In this document: one piece after another, positions 24,851-33,417 of the stretch
Layout of the letters: the number at the start of each line of letters is the position of its first letter
How positions within the stretch are numbered: the first letter of the stretch is position 1
Assembly (NCBI GenBank): GCA_905234985.1
Contig: CAJOJQ010000013.1
Coordinates: 1 to 64,000, forward strand
Source of the DNA: an uncultured Christensenellaceae bacterium
GTDB taxonomy: Bacteria > Bacillota > Clostridia > Christensenellales > Aristaeellaceae
Reading direction: 5' to 3'
DNA length: 64,000 nt
Notes under the pieces: generated by a model
Seen by the model: only the letters and a program-made list of their open reading frames with translations
Databases searched by the model: none
Told to the model about the DNA's origin: nothing
Position numbers and translations under genes: made by a program

Positions 24851-26344
24851 TTACGCGTCGGGTGCTTCACTGACGGGCGCGGGGGAAGGATCGCGGTTCC
24901 AGGGCTTTGCCCAAAGGTTCCGCTTTCTTTCCAGCATTTCCCCCGTCCGCTCGATGTACTGGCTGATTTCGCTCACGTTGGGGGCGCGCTCGATGCGGCC
25001 CATGGACGGATCCACCCGCTTGCTGATAGCCCCTGCGCCCACGGCCATCACGTGGCCCGTTTCCTCCATCATGTCCACGTTGTACAGGCATCCGTGGCCG
25101 GGCAGAGCGTAGCCCACGTTTTCCAAATTGCCCGCCATGTGCTTCTGCCGGTACAGGTAATAGGGCCGCATGCCGCGTTCCTTCGCTTCCGCCCTTCCCG
25201 CGTCCACCATTTGGGCCACCATGTCCCCGTCGGGCAGCTCCGCTTCCCACAGGTGCAAAAGGCTGGAGCGCTTGATGCTCAGGGTGTGTACCGTCAGGCT
25301 TTCGGGGGACAGGGCGCGGCTCCAGGCCAGAGTCTGCAAAAACATACCAAAGTCTTCTCCCGGCAGACCGGCGATCAGATCCATATTGATGTGGTGGAAG
25401 CCGCATTTCCGGGCCATGGCGTAGGCCGCCTCGGTCTGGGCGGTGGTGTGCCTGCGGCCGATGCGCCGGAGGGTTTCGTCGTGCATGGTCTGGGGGTTGA
25501 TGGAAATGCGGGTGGCCCCGTGATCCCGGATCACGCGGAGCTTTTCTTCATCAATGGTATCGGGCCGCCCCGCTTCCACGGTCACTTCCCTGGCCCTGTC
25601 GATAAAAGGCTGAACGGCGGAAAGCACCCGGTTAAGCAGCGGGGCGCTCAAGGACGTGGGCGTGCCGCCGCCCATATAAAAGGCCCGGGGCTGCAGACCC
25701 TTTTCTTCGATCAGCCGGAGGGTACAGGCGATTTCCTTTTCCAGGGCGTCCACGTATGGAGGCAATTGCTTGCCCTTGCCCACCTCGCCGCTCAAAAAGG
25801 AGCAGTAGGCGCACCGGGACACGCAGAAGGGAATGCCCACGTACAAATCCACGTCCTGATCCCCCGGTTCCCCCATTTGGGACTGGACTTCCACGATTTC
25901 CCGGAGCAGAGCGGCCTTTTCGGGCAGGATATCGAAGATTTCCCGCACTTCTTCCGTGGCTTCCGTACGCGTCAGGCCCCGGCTCATGCCCTCGTAAATC
26001 AGGCGGGTGGGACGGATGCCGGTAAGAGAACCCCAGGGCGGCGTGCGGCCCGCGGCCCGCTTCATGATTTCATACAGGCATTGCTTGATGAGCCGCTTGT
26101 GATATCGCTTTTCCAGCAGGGGATCAGCACAGACCGCCCGGCTTTTTTCATATACATGGGAATAAGCGCCCGTCATTTCCATGCGGCAGCAGCGCACGCC
26201 GTCCCGCACCTGTTCCGTGTGGGTGATTGTCACGTCTCCCCCCGGTTCGTTGATGAAAAAGGCAGCGTCGCCCCAGAAAATGCGCACCACGTCGCACAAA
26301 TCATTGGCAAACTGGGGCGTGGGGGTAAAAATGGATACGTTCAT
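24851..26344 (-). CDS. hemZ: Coproporphyrinogen III oxidase-like radical SAM protein HemZ
   Basis: A 497-residue radical-SAM protein. The N-terminal 160 residues form the HemZ-specific domain (YHKRLIKQCLYE, SLTGIRPTRLIYEGM); the core has CVSRCAYCSF near residue 177, followed by YMGGGTPTSLS and the EAGRPDTID strand. The cluster cysteine spacing CX3CX2C is intact. HemZ is named as an oxygen-independent coproporphyrinogen dehydrogenase, but no other haem genes are near, so the true substrate is open. ATG 26344 overlaps the MBL hydrolase stop by four bases. Confidence 0.9.
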   Translation of the reverse strand: MNVSIFTPTPQFANDLCDVVRIFWGDAAFFINEPGGDVTITHTEQVRDGVRCCRMEMTGAYSHVYEKSRAVCADPLLEKRYHKRLIKQCLYEIMKRAAGRTPPWGSLTGIRPTRLIYEGMSRGLTRTEATEEVREIFDILPEKAALLREIVEVQSQMGEPGDQDVDLYVGIPFCVSRCAYCSFLSGEVGKGKQLPPYVDALEKEIACTLRLIEEKGLQPRAFYMGGGTPTSLSAPLLNRVLSAVQPFIDRAREVTVEAGRPDTIDEEKLRVIRDHGATRISINPQTMHDETLRRIGRRHTTAQTEAAYAMARKCGFHHINMDLIAGLPGEDFGMFLQTLAWSRALSPESLTVHTLSIKRSSLLHLWEAELPDGDMVAQMVDAGRAEAKERGMRPYYLYRQKHMAGNLENVGYALPGHGCLYNVDMMEETGHVMAVGAGAISKRVDPSMGRIERAPNVSEISQYIERTGEMLERKRNLWAKPWNRDPSPAPVSEAPDA

Positions 26345-26937
26345 CGGCCATACAGCTCCCGTTCCTGAAAAATGCTGGTGGGTTCCCCGTGGCCCGGGCA
26401 GACGATATAATTCTTTTCCAGCTTCAGCAGCCGCCGCAGGGAACGGAACAGCTCTGCCTCATCGCCGCCGGGCAGATCGGTGCGGCCATAGGAGCCGCAG
26501 AACATGGTGTCGCCCGTGAACAGCACGTCCCCGATCAGGTAGCAAACGCTGCCTAAGGTGTGCCCCGGCGTATGCAGCACCGCAATATCCAGGCCCGCCA
26601 AACGCAGCTTCGCCCCTTCCTGCACGTAATGGGTGGCGGCAGGCCGGGGCGCATTATCCCCTAACAGCTCCCCGGCGCTCCATACGGAGTCCAGCAGCAT
26701 CACGTCGTCGGCGGGGTGCATGTAAATGGGCGTACCATCGAAAGCGTACAGCGCGCCGGTATGGTCAAAATGCCCGTGGGTCAGCAGCACCGCCGCCGCT
26801 TTTTTGCCGTCCAGGGCCTTTTTGATCTTTTCCGGCTCTCCGGCGGGGTCGATGACGACCGCTTCCTCCGCGCCTTCGTTGTACACGAGATAGCAGTTGG
26901 TCTGGATAGGACCTAACTCCAAAGTGTCGATTTTCAT
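26341..26937 (-). CDS. MBL-fold metallo-hydrolase (glyoxalase II-like)
   Basis: A 198-residue metallo-beta-lactamase fold hydrolase with LTHGHFDHTGAL (HxHxDH) near residue 53, VLHTPGHTLGSVCY, LFTGDTMF and a final VCPGHGEPTS. The short single-domain form is common in Clostridia and may act on thioesters such as S-lactoylglutathione analogues; the substrate is unknown. ATG 26937 is chosen for its spacing from AAGGGGG; an ATG two codons upstream sits too near. It is followed by hemZ with a four-base overlap. Confidence 0.88.
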   Translation of the reverse strand: MKIDTLELGPIQTNCYLVYNEGAEEAVVIDPAGEPEKIKKALDGKKAAAVLLTHGHFDHTGALYAFDGTPIYMHPADDVMLLDSVWSAGELLGDNAPRPAATHYVQEGAKLRLAGLDIAVLHTPGHTLGSVCYLIGDVLFTGDTMFCGSYGRTDLPGGDEAELFRSLRRLLKLEKNYIVCPGHGEPTSIFQERELYGR

Positions 26938-27013
26938 ACCCATCCCCCTTAACAATGTTCATGGGCAACTGTTCAGACAAGCATTGTTTTCCCACATTGT
27001 TTGGATATAAACC

Positions 27014-27119
27014 GTAGGGGCGGATAATAACCGCCCGCCCCGCGTAACATAATGGGATTGTTGATTTCCCCGGCGTTCGTGATATCCAGCAATTGCGGGC
27101 GAATATTATCCGCCCCTAC
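27014..27119. mobile_element. MITE-like inverted-repeat element
   Basis: About 106 bases with terminal inverted repeats of roughly 16-24 bases (GTAGGGGCGGATAATA at the left, its complement at the right) and a GC-rich centre, no coding capacity. It lies in the gap between dtd and the MBL hydrolase gene (26938-27187). No target duplication is clear. The rest of that gap holds nothing I recognise. Confidence 0.6.
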
Positions 27120-27187
27120 ATCCGAAAACCGAACAAATCAGCGGAAATTCAGCTCGACTGAACAGATACTTGCATAGGTATCGTCCT

Positions 27188-27637
27188 TTAAAACGCCTTA
27201 TGGCTGTCCAGCAGGATGGTCACGGGGCCGTCGTTGGTGAGGCTTACCATCATATGGGTGCGGAACACGCCGTTTTCCACCGGCACGCCCAATTTGCGGA
27301 TTTCGGCGCAGCAGACTTTATACAGCTCGTTGGCCCGCTCCGGCCTTTCCGCCTGGATGAACCCCGGTCTGTTTTGCCCCCGAGCGTCGCCTAAAAGGGT
27401 GAATTGGCTCACGGCAAGCACCTTTCCGCCCACGTCCTTGACGGACAGGTTCATCTTTTCGTTTTCATCCTCAAAGACGCGCAGCTTGGCGATCTTTCCC
27501 GCCATGTAAACGGCGTCCTTTTCCGTGTCGCCCACTTCCACGCCGAGCAAAACCATCAATCCCTTTTCGATGCGTCCTGTTTCTGTTCCTTCCACAGTAA
27601 CAAACGCTTCCGAAACCCTTTGTACTACTGCCCGCAT
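27188..27637 (-). CDS. dtd: D-aminoacyl-tRNA deacylase
   Basis: A 149-residue enzyme that frees tRNA from D-amino acids. It starts [15 protein letters not shown] and has the two family motifs, [10 protein letters not shown] (SQxT) near residue 76 and [10 protein letters not shown] (GPxT) near 135. Full length. ATG 27637 lies three bases after the stop of the upstream FAD protein gene, so the two are cotranscribed. Confidence 0.95.
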   Translation of the reverse strand: MRAVVQRVSEAFVTVEGTETGRIEKGLMVLLGVEVGDTEKDAVYMAGKIAKLRVFEDENEKMNLSVKDVGGKVLAVSQFTLLGDARGQNRPGFIQAERPERANELYKVCCAEIRKLGVPVENGVFRTHMMVSLTNDGPVTILLDSHKAF

Positions 27638-27640
27638 AAA

Positions 27641-29245
27641 TTATTCCTCCAAAAGTCCTTTACTCTTCAAAATCGCTTCCGCTACTCTGATTCCGTCCAC
27701 GGCGGCGCTCATGATGCCGCCCGCGTAACCGGCCCCCTCGCCGCAGGGGTACAGGCCGCCGATATTGCTTTCATACCGGCTGTCCCGAAGCAGCCGCACC
27801 GGGCAGGAAGACCGGCTTTCCACCGCCGTCAGCACCGCGTCCGGCAGGGCGAAACCCTTTAATTGCCGGTCAAAGGCCCGAATGGCTCCCTGTAGGCCCT
27901 GATAGGCAAAGCCGGGCAGAATTTCCCGGAAATCGGCGCAGGTGACGCCGGGGCGGTAGGTAGGCTGCACGCCGCCCAGGGCCTTGGTCGCCCTGCCCGC
28001 CAGCAAGTCCCCGGCCAGCTGCACCGGCGCGAAATAATTGCTGCCCCCCGCCCGGAAGGCCCGCTCCTCCCAGGCCCTTTGCAGGGCGTACCCTGCCAGG
28101 GGATGATCGTCGCCGAAGTCCTCGGTGCGCACGTCCACCAGCAGGGCGGCATTGGCGTTTTCCCCGTCCCTGGCAAAGGGGCTCATGCCGTTGACGCACA
28201 CGCCGCCCAAGCGGCTGGCGGCGGGCACCACCGTGCCGCCGGGACACATGCAGAAGGTGTACGCCCCCCGCCCGTCCGGCAGCTTCGTGGAAAGATGGTA
28301 TTCCGCCGCGCCCAGGGCGGGATGCCCGGCGAATTTTCCGTATTGGCTTTTGTTAATGAGGCTTTGGGGATGCTCGATCCGCGCCCCCACGGAGAAGGGC
28401 TTCTGGATCATGTTCACCCCGGCCTGGAACAGCATCTGCTGGGTATCCGCCGCGCTGTGGCCGATGGCGACGATCAGGGCGTCGGCGGCAAGGGCGTGTT
28501 TCCCCGTTTCGTCCGTGTATTCCACGGCCTCCATCTGTCCAGCCCGGGCCCTGATCTCTGTAAGCCTGGCGTTAAACAGCACTTCGCCGCCCAAGGCAAG
28601 AATTTCCTCCCGGATGGACTTGACCACCTGGGGCAGCCGGTCAGTGCCGATGTGGGGCCGGGCTAAATACAAGATTTCCTCCGGCGCGCCGTGGTCGTGC
28701 AGCTCCTTTAATACCGTCTGGCAGCGCTTGTCCTTGATGCCGGTGGTCAGCTTGCCGTCGGAAAAGGCCCCCGCGCCGCCCTCGCCGAACTGCACGTTGC
28801 TGTCCGGGTTCAAATCCCCGGTTTGGGCAAAGCGTTCCGTGGTTTTCGCTCTTTTTTCTACCTGCTCCCCCCGCTCCAGCACCAGGGGCTTCATGCCCGC
28901 CCGGGCCAGGGTCAGGGCGGCGAACAGCCCCCCAGGGCCGAAGCCCGCCACCACGGGGCGCAGGCCCTTGTATTCGCAGCGGATCACCGGGAGGGCCGTC
29001 ATGGGCGCGACGTGCGTCACCGTGCCGGGCTTGGCGGCGCGGAGGTAAGCGTCCTCGTTCCGCAGGGACACGTCCACGCTCATGACGAAGTGTACGTCCC
29101 CCTTGTCCCTGGCGTCCACGCTCTTTTTACTCACCCGCCAGTCCTTCACCTGGCTTCTGTCCGCCCGCAGCTTTTTGAGGGCGGCGAAAAGCGGCGCGTC
29201 CTCGGCGCTGTCCAGGGGGATTTTGATGTTGGCCACGCGGATCAT
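27641..29245 (-). CDS. FAD-dependent dehydrogenase (COG2509 type)
   Basis: A 534-residue flavoprotein. An N-terminal ferredoxin-like domain of about 95 residues precedes the FAD site VVAGFGPGGLFAALTLARAG near residue 108; further signatures are FGEGGAGAFSDGKLTT, IVAIGHSAADTQQML and the C-terminal GLYPCGEGAGYAGGIMSAAVDG. This matches uncharacterised FAD dehydrogenases of anaerobes whose electron donor and acceptor are unknown. ATG 29245 has GGGAGGG upstream. Confidence 0.88.
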   Translation of the reverse strand: MIRVANIKIPLDSAEDAPLFAALKKLRADRSQVKDWRVSKKSVDARDKGDVHFVMSVDVSLRNEDAYLRAAKPGTVTHVAPMTALPVIRCEYKGLRPVVAGFGPGGLFAALTLARAGMKPLVLERGEQVEKRAKTTERFAQTGDLNPDSNVQFGEGGAGAFSDGKLTTGIKDKRCQTVLKELHDHGAPEEILYLARPHIGTDRLPQVVKSIREEILALGGEVLFNARLTEIRARAGQMEAVEYTDETGKHALAADALIVAIGHSAADTQQMLFQAGVNMIQKPFSVGARIEHPQSLINKSQYGKFAGHPALGAAEYHLSTKLPDGRGAYTFCMCPGGTVVPAASRLGGVCVNGMSPFARDGENANAALLVDVRTEDFGDDHPLAGYALQRAWEERAFRAGGSNYFAPVQLAGDLLAGRATKALGGVQPTYRPGVTCADFREILPGFAYQGLQGAIRAFDRQLKGFALPDAVLTAVESRSSCPVRLLRDSRYESNIGGLYPCGEGAGYAGGIMSAAVDGIRVAEAILKSKGLLEE

Positions 29246-29278
29246 GCCGCTTTCCCTCCCACATCGGTGCGTGTTATG

Positions 29279-29318
29279 AAAAAACCCTGACCCGTCAATA
29301 CAGCTTGACAGATCAGGG
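29279..29318 (-). terminator. Terminator after the tRNA-Arg-like gene
   Basis: Leftward CCCTGA...TCAGGG hairpin with GTCAA/TTGAC inner pairing, then six T; directly downstream of the CCA end at 29324. Confidence 0.7.
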
Positions 29319-29323
29319 CTTGC

Positions 29324-29384
29324 TGGTGCGCTCGGCGCGACTCGAACGCGCGGCCTTCAGAGTCGGAGACACGTGATCGAGCGC
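29324..29384 (-). pseudogene. tRNA-Arg(CCG)-like remnant at the left end of prophage 2
   Basis: The 3' half is canonical: T stem GCGCG/CGCGC around TTCGAGT, acceptor strand CGAGCGC, A, CCA. The 5' acceptor strand GCGCTCG pairs with it fully, but only 61 bases separate the ends: the D arm is missing and the anticodon stem does not pair. Loop CTCCGAC would place CCG as anticodon. The integrase gene starts next to it. Read as the attachment end left after integration, with the working tRNA expected at the far prophage end beyond the window. Confidence 0.6.
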
Positions 29385-29435
29385 TGTATTTTATACAGAA
29401 TCAGCCCTGAAATGCTGTCTATTATGCGGAAATTG

Positions 29436-30662
29436 TTATGCTTTATGCGAAATATCGGATGCGTTACCGACGGGATTACCGACAGACGCGAACTGGGCGA
29501 AGCGCTGGCGGGCGATGTCGGTGGCCTGGGCCTGCTTTTGCTGGGACAAATGGGTGTAGATGCGGAGGGTCACCATAATGTCTGAGTGTCCCATCCAGAG
29601 CTGGGTGGTCTTTGGGTCGATGTCCGCATCATAGCAAAGGGACGCGAAGGTGTGGCGCAGGTCGTGGCAGCGGAGCGGGAAGGTTTTCCAATGCTTCAGC
29701 TGCTCCTCCGTGGCCCAGCGCCTGGACGTGCCGTTCAGCTCCTGCTCCAAGTTGGTGATATAGGATTCAAAGCAGCGGGAGAAGGCGGATTCCGTGCACA
29801 TTTCGCCCTTGGCGCTGGGGAGGACAAGGCCGGATTTGGGGGCGGCGGCCAGGATCGCGTCCAGGGGCGGGAGAATAGGGATGTCCCGGACGGAAGAAAC
29901 GGACTTGGGGGCGTCGAGAAAAAAGTCGGTGCCGTTTTCGCTGATATGGGCGGCCTCCCGGACGTGGATCACCTGGGCGTCCAGATCGATGTCCCGATCA
30001 AAGCGCATGGCCATGGCTTCCCCTCGGCGCAGCCCGGCGTAGAGCATGAGCATGGCGGCATAATAAAAGCGGTGATCGGTGCAATGGGTGGTGATAAAGA
30101 CGCGCTCCTCCGGCGTCAGGGCGCGGTGGGTGCCGGCGGTACCGGAAGGGGGATCGAGCTGATCGCAGGGATTGAAGAGGATCAGCCTGTCCTGGCGCGC
30201 GGCCTCGAAAACGGCACGGGCCGTCATGGCCGATTTTTTGATAGCGGACGCCGAGAACCCGGCGCGGGTGTTGATGAACGCCTGGACATCGCTGGGCATG
30301 ATCTCCCGGAGCTGCTTCCCGGCGAAGGCGGCTTTCAGCAGATCCACGTCGTGCCGATAGGTGGCCAGGGTGCCGGGTTTCAGGCCGGATTTATAGGTTT
30401 TCAGCCAATGATCGGCGTAAGCGCCGAAGGCCGTTTTATCATCGGCCTTCAGGCCGGCGGCCAGATCGCGCTCGAAGGCTTTTTTCTTATTTTCCGCTTC
30501 CTTCTGCGATTTGCCGTAGAAGGATTTTTTCTTTGCCAAGCCGTTCTGATCCTTATAGCGCAGCTCCACCTGGAACAGGCCGTCGGCCCGACGGGTGCGC
30601 CGCTTTCCGGGCTCTTTTTTCTCCGGCTGGGGAAACGGGATAACGCTGGCAGCCGCCGCCAC
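29436..30662 (-). CDS. int: Tyrosine-type phage integrase
   Basis: A 408-residue site-specific recombinase. It has a basic N-terminus with an AP2-like arm-binding region (FQVELRYKDQNGLAKKKSFYGK), a core-binding SAM-like domain (about 105-190, WLKTYKSGLKPGTLATYRHDV) and a catalytic domain with Arg in YAGLRRGEAM, HDLRHTFASL, MGHSDIMVTL and the nucleophile Tyr in RIYTH. GTG 30662 with AAAGGAAG upstream is preferred over earlier codons. Located 51 bases from the tRNA-like attachment end, as usual. Confidence 0.92.
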   Translation of the reverse strand: MAAAASVIPFPQPEKKEPGKRRTRRADGLFQVELRYKDQNGLAKKKSFYGKSQKEAENKKKAFERDLAAGLKADDKTAFGAYADHWLKTYKSGLKPGTLATYRHDVDLLKAAFAGKQLREIMPSDVQAFINTRAGFSASAIKKSAMTARAVFEAARQDRLILFNPCDQLDPPSGTAGTHRALTPEERVFITTHCTDHRFYYAAMLMLYAGLRRGEAMAMRFDRDIDLDAQVIHVREAAHISENGTDFFLDAPKSVSSVRDIPILPPLDAILAAAPKSGLVLPSAKGEMCTESAFSRCFESYITNLEQELNGTSRRWATEEQLKHWKTFPLRCHDLRHTFASLCYDADIDPKTTQLWMGHSDIMVTLRIYTHLSQQKQAQATDIARQRFAQFASVGNPVGNASDISHKA

Positions 30663-30691
30663 GGATACCACTTCCTTTCTTTTGATCAATT

Positions 30692-30993
30692 GTACAACAA
30701 ATTTGTACCACAAAATATTAAATTTTCGTAACAAACAGGAGGAAAAGGGCCTGATGTTACAAATTGAAAATGAATTTGTAACTGAATTTGTAACGCATAC
30801 AGGAAAAACCATTTAATAGGTATGGGAAGGGAAAAGGACTGCATAAAGGATGAATAAACAATGTATATTACAAAATTACAAAATTACAGAAAAAAACAGT
30901 ATACCTATAACTTTTCGGGCCCTCTCCCCTGCCATGCGGAGAATTTTCTGAGGGGGTATGTTTTTTCGCAGCGTAATTTTGTAATTTTGTAAC
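30692..30993. repeat. TTTGTAAC/GTTACAAA site cluster beside int
   Basis: At least six copies of an eight-base site in both orientations: 30728, 30756, 30775, 30787, a triplet at 30867-30888 and its complement at 30973-30993, plus a related palindrome at 30692-30708. They could be integrase arm sites or a regulator's operators. The rest of 30817-31171 holds no supported gene. Confidence 0.6.
30754..30816 (+). CDS. Possible 20-residue peptide in the site cluster
   Basis: ATG 30754 follows AGGAGGAAAA, and 20 codons end at TAA 30814-30816. The middle reads NEFVTEFVT because two TTTGTAAC sites lie in frame. The ribosome site is good but the sites may explain the sequence, so it may not be a real gene. 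Confidence 0.3.
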   Translation: MLQIENEFVTEFVTHTGKTI

Positions 30994-31171
30994 ACAGGCC
31001 CGGCGGGATGCAAAAACTCCCGGGCAGCTGCGGCTGCCCGGGAGCTTTATCCACAGAATTTCTCAACCGAACGGAGATTGCTTCTTGACAATGCTATTTC
31101 CCAGCGCAGGACGGCCGTGTGTCAAGCAAGGCCGCTTTTTATTCCGAAAAGACTACAGGCGGGAAGCAGCT

Positions 31172-31864
31172 TCATTTGTTCTGTTGCCTTTTTAAGGGAT
31201 CGTGGCGCCAATTGCTGCGGATGCCGTCAATATGCTCTGATAAATCATCGCTGATAGATGCGCCCATAGGATCAAGAATAAAGTCGATTCCCTCGCGCCG
31301 GGCAAGCTTGGCGGCGGGAACAAAGTCGCTGTCCCCGGAAATCAGAACGATACGGGTGACTTGATGTTTGAAGGCCATGGAGGATATATCCACGGCAATG
31401 CGCATGTCTACTCCCTTTTGCGTGATATTCAGCCGAAAATCATTTTCAGTCAGATCCGTCAGGGAACGCTTGCCGGAGAATATTTCCTTTTGCGCTGTAT
31501 TGGTTAGTACATAGTGCAAATCATTTTTTGACAGCCTGCCCAGGCGAAGCGCTACCTTGCGGCGGGAACGAAGCTCTTTAAGGAACTCCGTCATAAAGGT
31601 GTACAGCGCTGTTTTTTTCAGGTTTACGTTAGTTTTCAGCAAGGGATGATAGACACTGTTATCAGCCGGAGGACAATCATAATAAAATATGCGGTAAAGG
31701 CTGTCGTATTCGTCACGACCGCTGATTCGGAAATGCAAATGGCTTTTGCAGTACGCCTCCAATTCGTCCGCACGGTTTTTAGCGGAACAATCCCCCCACA
31801 AAGCCTTGGCACGACGCTGATAGAAACCGCCGTCAACCAGGATTGCCACTTTCTCCGATTCCAT
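31172..31864 (-). CDS. NYN (LabA/PIN-like) nuclease domain protein
   Basis: A 230-residue protein with the NYN fold. It begins VAILVDGGFYQRRAK (first acidic residue), has a middle variable region with YYDCPP, then KGVDMRIAVDISSMAF and the strongly conserved IVLISGDSDFVPAAKLARREGIDFILDP, giving the acidic cluster expected of a metal-dependent RNase. It lies leftward of integrase in an AT-rich block of prophage 2 with an exonuclease fusion, a position often used for cargo or defence genes. That role is inference. Confidence 0.85.
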   Translation of the reverse strand: MESEKVAILVDGGFYQRRAKALWGDCSAKNRADELEAYCKSHLHFRISGRDEYDSLYRIFYYDCPPADNSVYHPLLKTNVNLKKTALYTFMTEFLKELRSRRKVALRLGRLSKNDLHYVLTNTAQKEIFSGKRSLTDLTENDFRLNITQKGVDMRIAVDISSMAFKHQVTRIVLISGDSDFVPAAKLARREGIDFILDPMGASISDDLSEHIDGIRSNWRHDPLKRQQNK

Positions 31865-32078
31865 TCAAGATCATCCTTTCGTAAAAAATAGCCCACGGGT
31901 TCAGCACACTCCTGATCGTGGAGGGCTTACTTGCCGTAGGCGGATTAGCACGGATGGGCAAACCATCCATTTGCATGATACCACTGTGGCAAAAATGATA
32001 CAATAGACAAAACGGTAAAGAAAATTACATGGTGGATCACTGAATTTTGCCAAATATGGAAAAAGAACGCAAGGAAAA

Positions 32079-32120
32079 GCTGACGGGCGGCGGATGGGAG
32101 CTGACGGGCGGCGGATGGGA
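32079..32120. repeat. Two tandem 21-base repeats
   Basis: Exact back-to-back copies at 32079-32099 and 32100-32120 (unit begins GCTGACGGGCGGCGGATGGG). They lie in the gap 31865-32132, upstream of the NYN gene; nothing else is recognised there. Confidence 0.8.
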
Positions 32121-32132
32121 GGCGCGCAAACG

Positions 32133-33398
32133 TCATTTGTCTGCCGGGAGATCATCCGCATATTTCCATGTAAACCCACCCGCATGTTTTTGCCGCCCCT
32201 TGGCGGCGTCCCGGATGCAGCTTTTGTCAACGCCGATTTCCCGCGCCGCGCTGGCGACGTTTTTGTGCTCTTTGATCAGCTCGGAGCCGTCATAGGAGAA
32301 TTGGAGGATGCGAAACTTTGAAGCGCTCTCGGCAGCGTGGGCTACCTTTTCGGCTCTCCGGGCCTTCTTTTCTTCCCTTGCACGCTGCGCCTCCTCGGCC
32401 TCCCTCTCTGCCGCTTCCCTTTCATTGCGTTTTCTGATACGAATGAGGGCCGGATCGTCTAAATTCGGTTCGTCTGTATCATAGCCAAGCAATTCAAGAA
32501 AATCATCTGTTTTGATGATATGAAGATGGCATTTAGGGTTTTCCGCTAAGCATTTCGCTTTTGTAACCGTTCCGGTTTCCTCATCGTCGAAGCATACGTA
32601 AAAATCGACTTTCCCGCTCACGCTATCATGGAAAACTCCGCCCAGAGATTCAACGATCATATCCAAGCCGTGCTTCCTGGGGATTTCCGGATTTATCAGA
32701 TCTCCATGAAAGCAAAAATGAATATCGTCGAAAACGACGCCCTTATCTTTTGCTTCCTCGATGATTTTGTTTACTTTTTGTGTATACGAAAGGCTTTCTT
32801 CCCGCTGACTGGCGCTGATCACGGGAACGTCATATTTACGAGTGCTGGTTGATTGCGCAGGGACGTGTGATCTTATCAGGAGAGCCGGAATATCCTCGAT
32901 ATTCAATTGCTTACACAAAGAGAGCAGAACGTAAACCAGCGCTTCGGTATCTTCCCCGGCATGATGCGCCTGATATTTGTAGCCTGCCATAGCGGCCAAA
33001 TCGGATAATTTATGGCTTTCTATGCTTAGATTGTACGCTCTGATTCCGGCCAGCGTGTCAAAATATTCAATTCCCGGATCGTCAATATCAAAACGGTCAA
33101 GGGCGGAGAGCGTTTCGTGTATATCAAATCCCGCATTGTGGGCGATTACCAGCGCATTGGACATCAGATTCCCCAGCGTGCTTTCCCAATATTCTCTGAA
33201 AGTGGGTGCGCTCATTACGGCCTCCGGCGTAATGCCATGGAATCTGGAATTGAAGCTGCTGAACTCGCACAGGGGGTTAATCAGGGTATAGCCCTTGTTT
33301 ATGACCGTGCTGTTCTCCAGGAGTACCCAGCCGATAGAGCAGATGGAGCCTCTGATCTTGGAATTGGCTGTTTCAACGTCATAAGAAAGTATCTTCAC
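32133..33398 (-). CDS. DEDDh exonuclease-BRCT-NUMOD1-like fusion protein
   Basis: A 421-residue multidomain protein. Residues 1-170 are a DnaQ/epsilon-type 3'-5' exonuclease (YDVETA, IAHNAGFDIHETL, HHAGEDTEALV), with all acidic residues and the His. Residues about 220-305 look like a BRCT domain (FCFHGDLINPEIPRKHGLD, then IVESLGGVFHDSVSGKVDF). A charged coiled coil (EREAAEREAEEAQRAREEKK) leads to a C-terminal 50-residue NUMOD1-like helix-turn-helix (VASAAREIGVDKSCIRDAAK), known from homing endonucleases. Likely nicks or trims DNA at specific structures; the function is not known. Confidence 0.82.
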   Translation of the reverse strand: MKILSYDVETANSKIRGSICSIGWVLLENSTVINKGYTLINPLCEFSSFNSRFHGITPEAVMSAPTFREYWESTLGNLMSNALVIAHNAGFDIHETLSALDRFDIDDPGIEYFDTLAGIRAYNLSIESHKLSDLAAMAGYKYQAHHAGEDTEALVYVLLSLCKQLNIEDIPALLIRSHVPAQSTSTRKYDVPVISASQREESLSYTQKVNKIIEEAKDKGVVFDDIHFCFHGDLINPEIPRKHGLDMIVESLGGVFHDSVSGKVDFYVCFDDEETGTVTKAKCLAENPKCHLHIIKTDDFLELLGYDTDEPNLDDPALIRIRKRNEREAAEREAEEAQRAREEKKARRAEKVAHAAESASKFRILQFSYDGSELIKEHKNVASAAREIGVDKSCIRDAAKGRQKHAGGFTWKYADDLPADK

Positions 33399-33417
33399 AG
33401 ATCGACGCCTCCCGTCG

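Noticed and set aside
24572-26368. 598-codon plus-strand frame opposite hemZ
   Set aside because: Shadow of hemZ, same compositional reason, and it would begin inside the second shikimate kinase gene.
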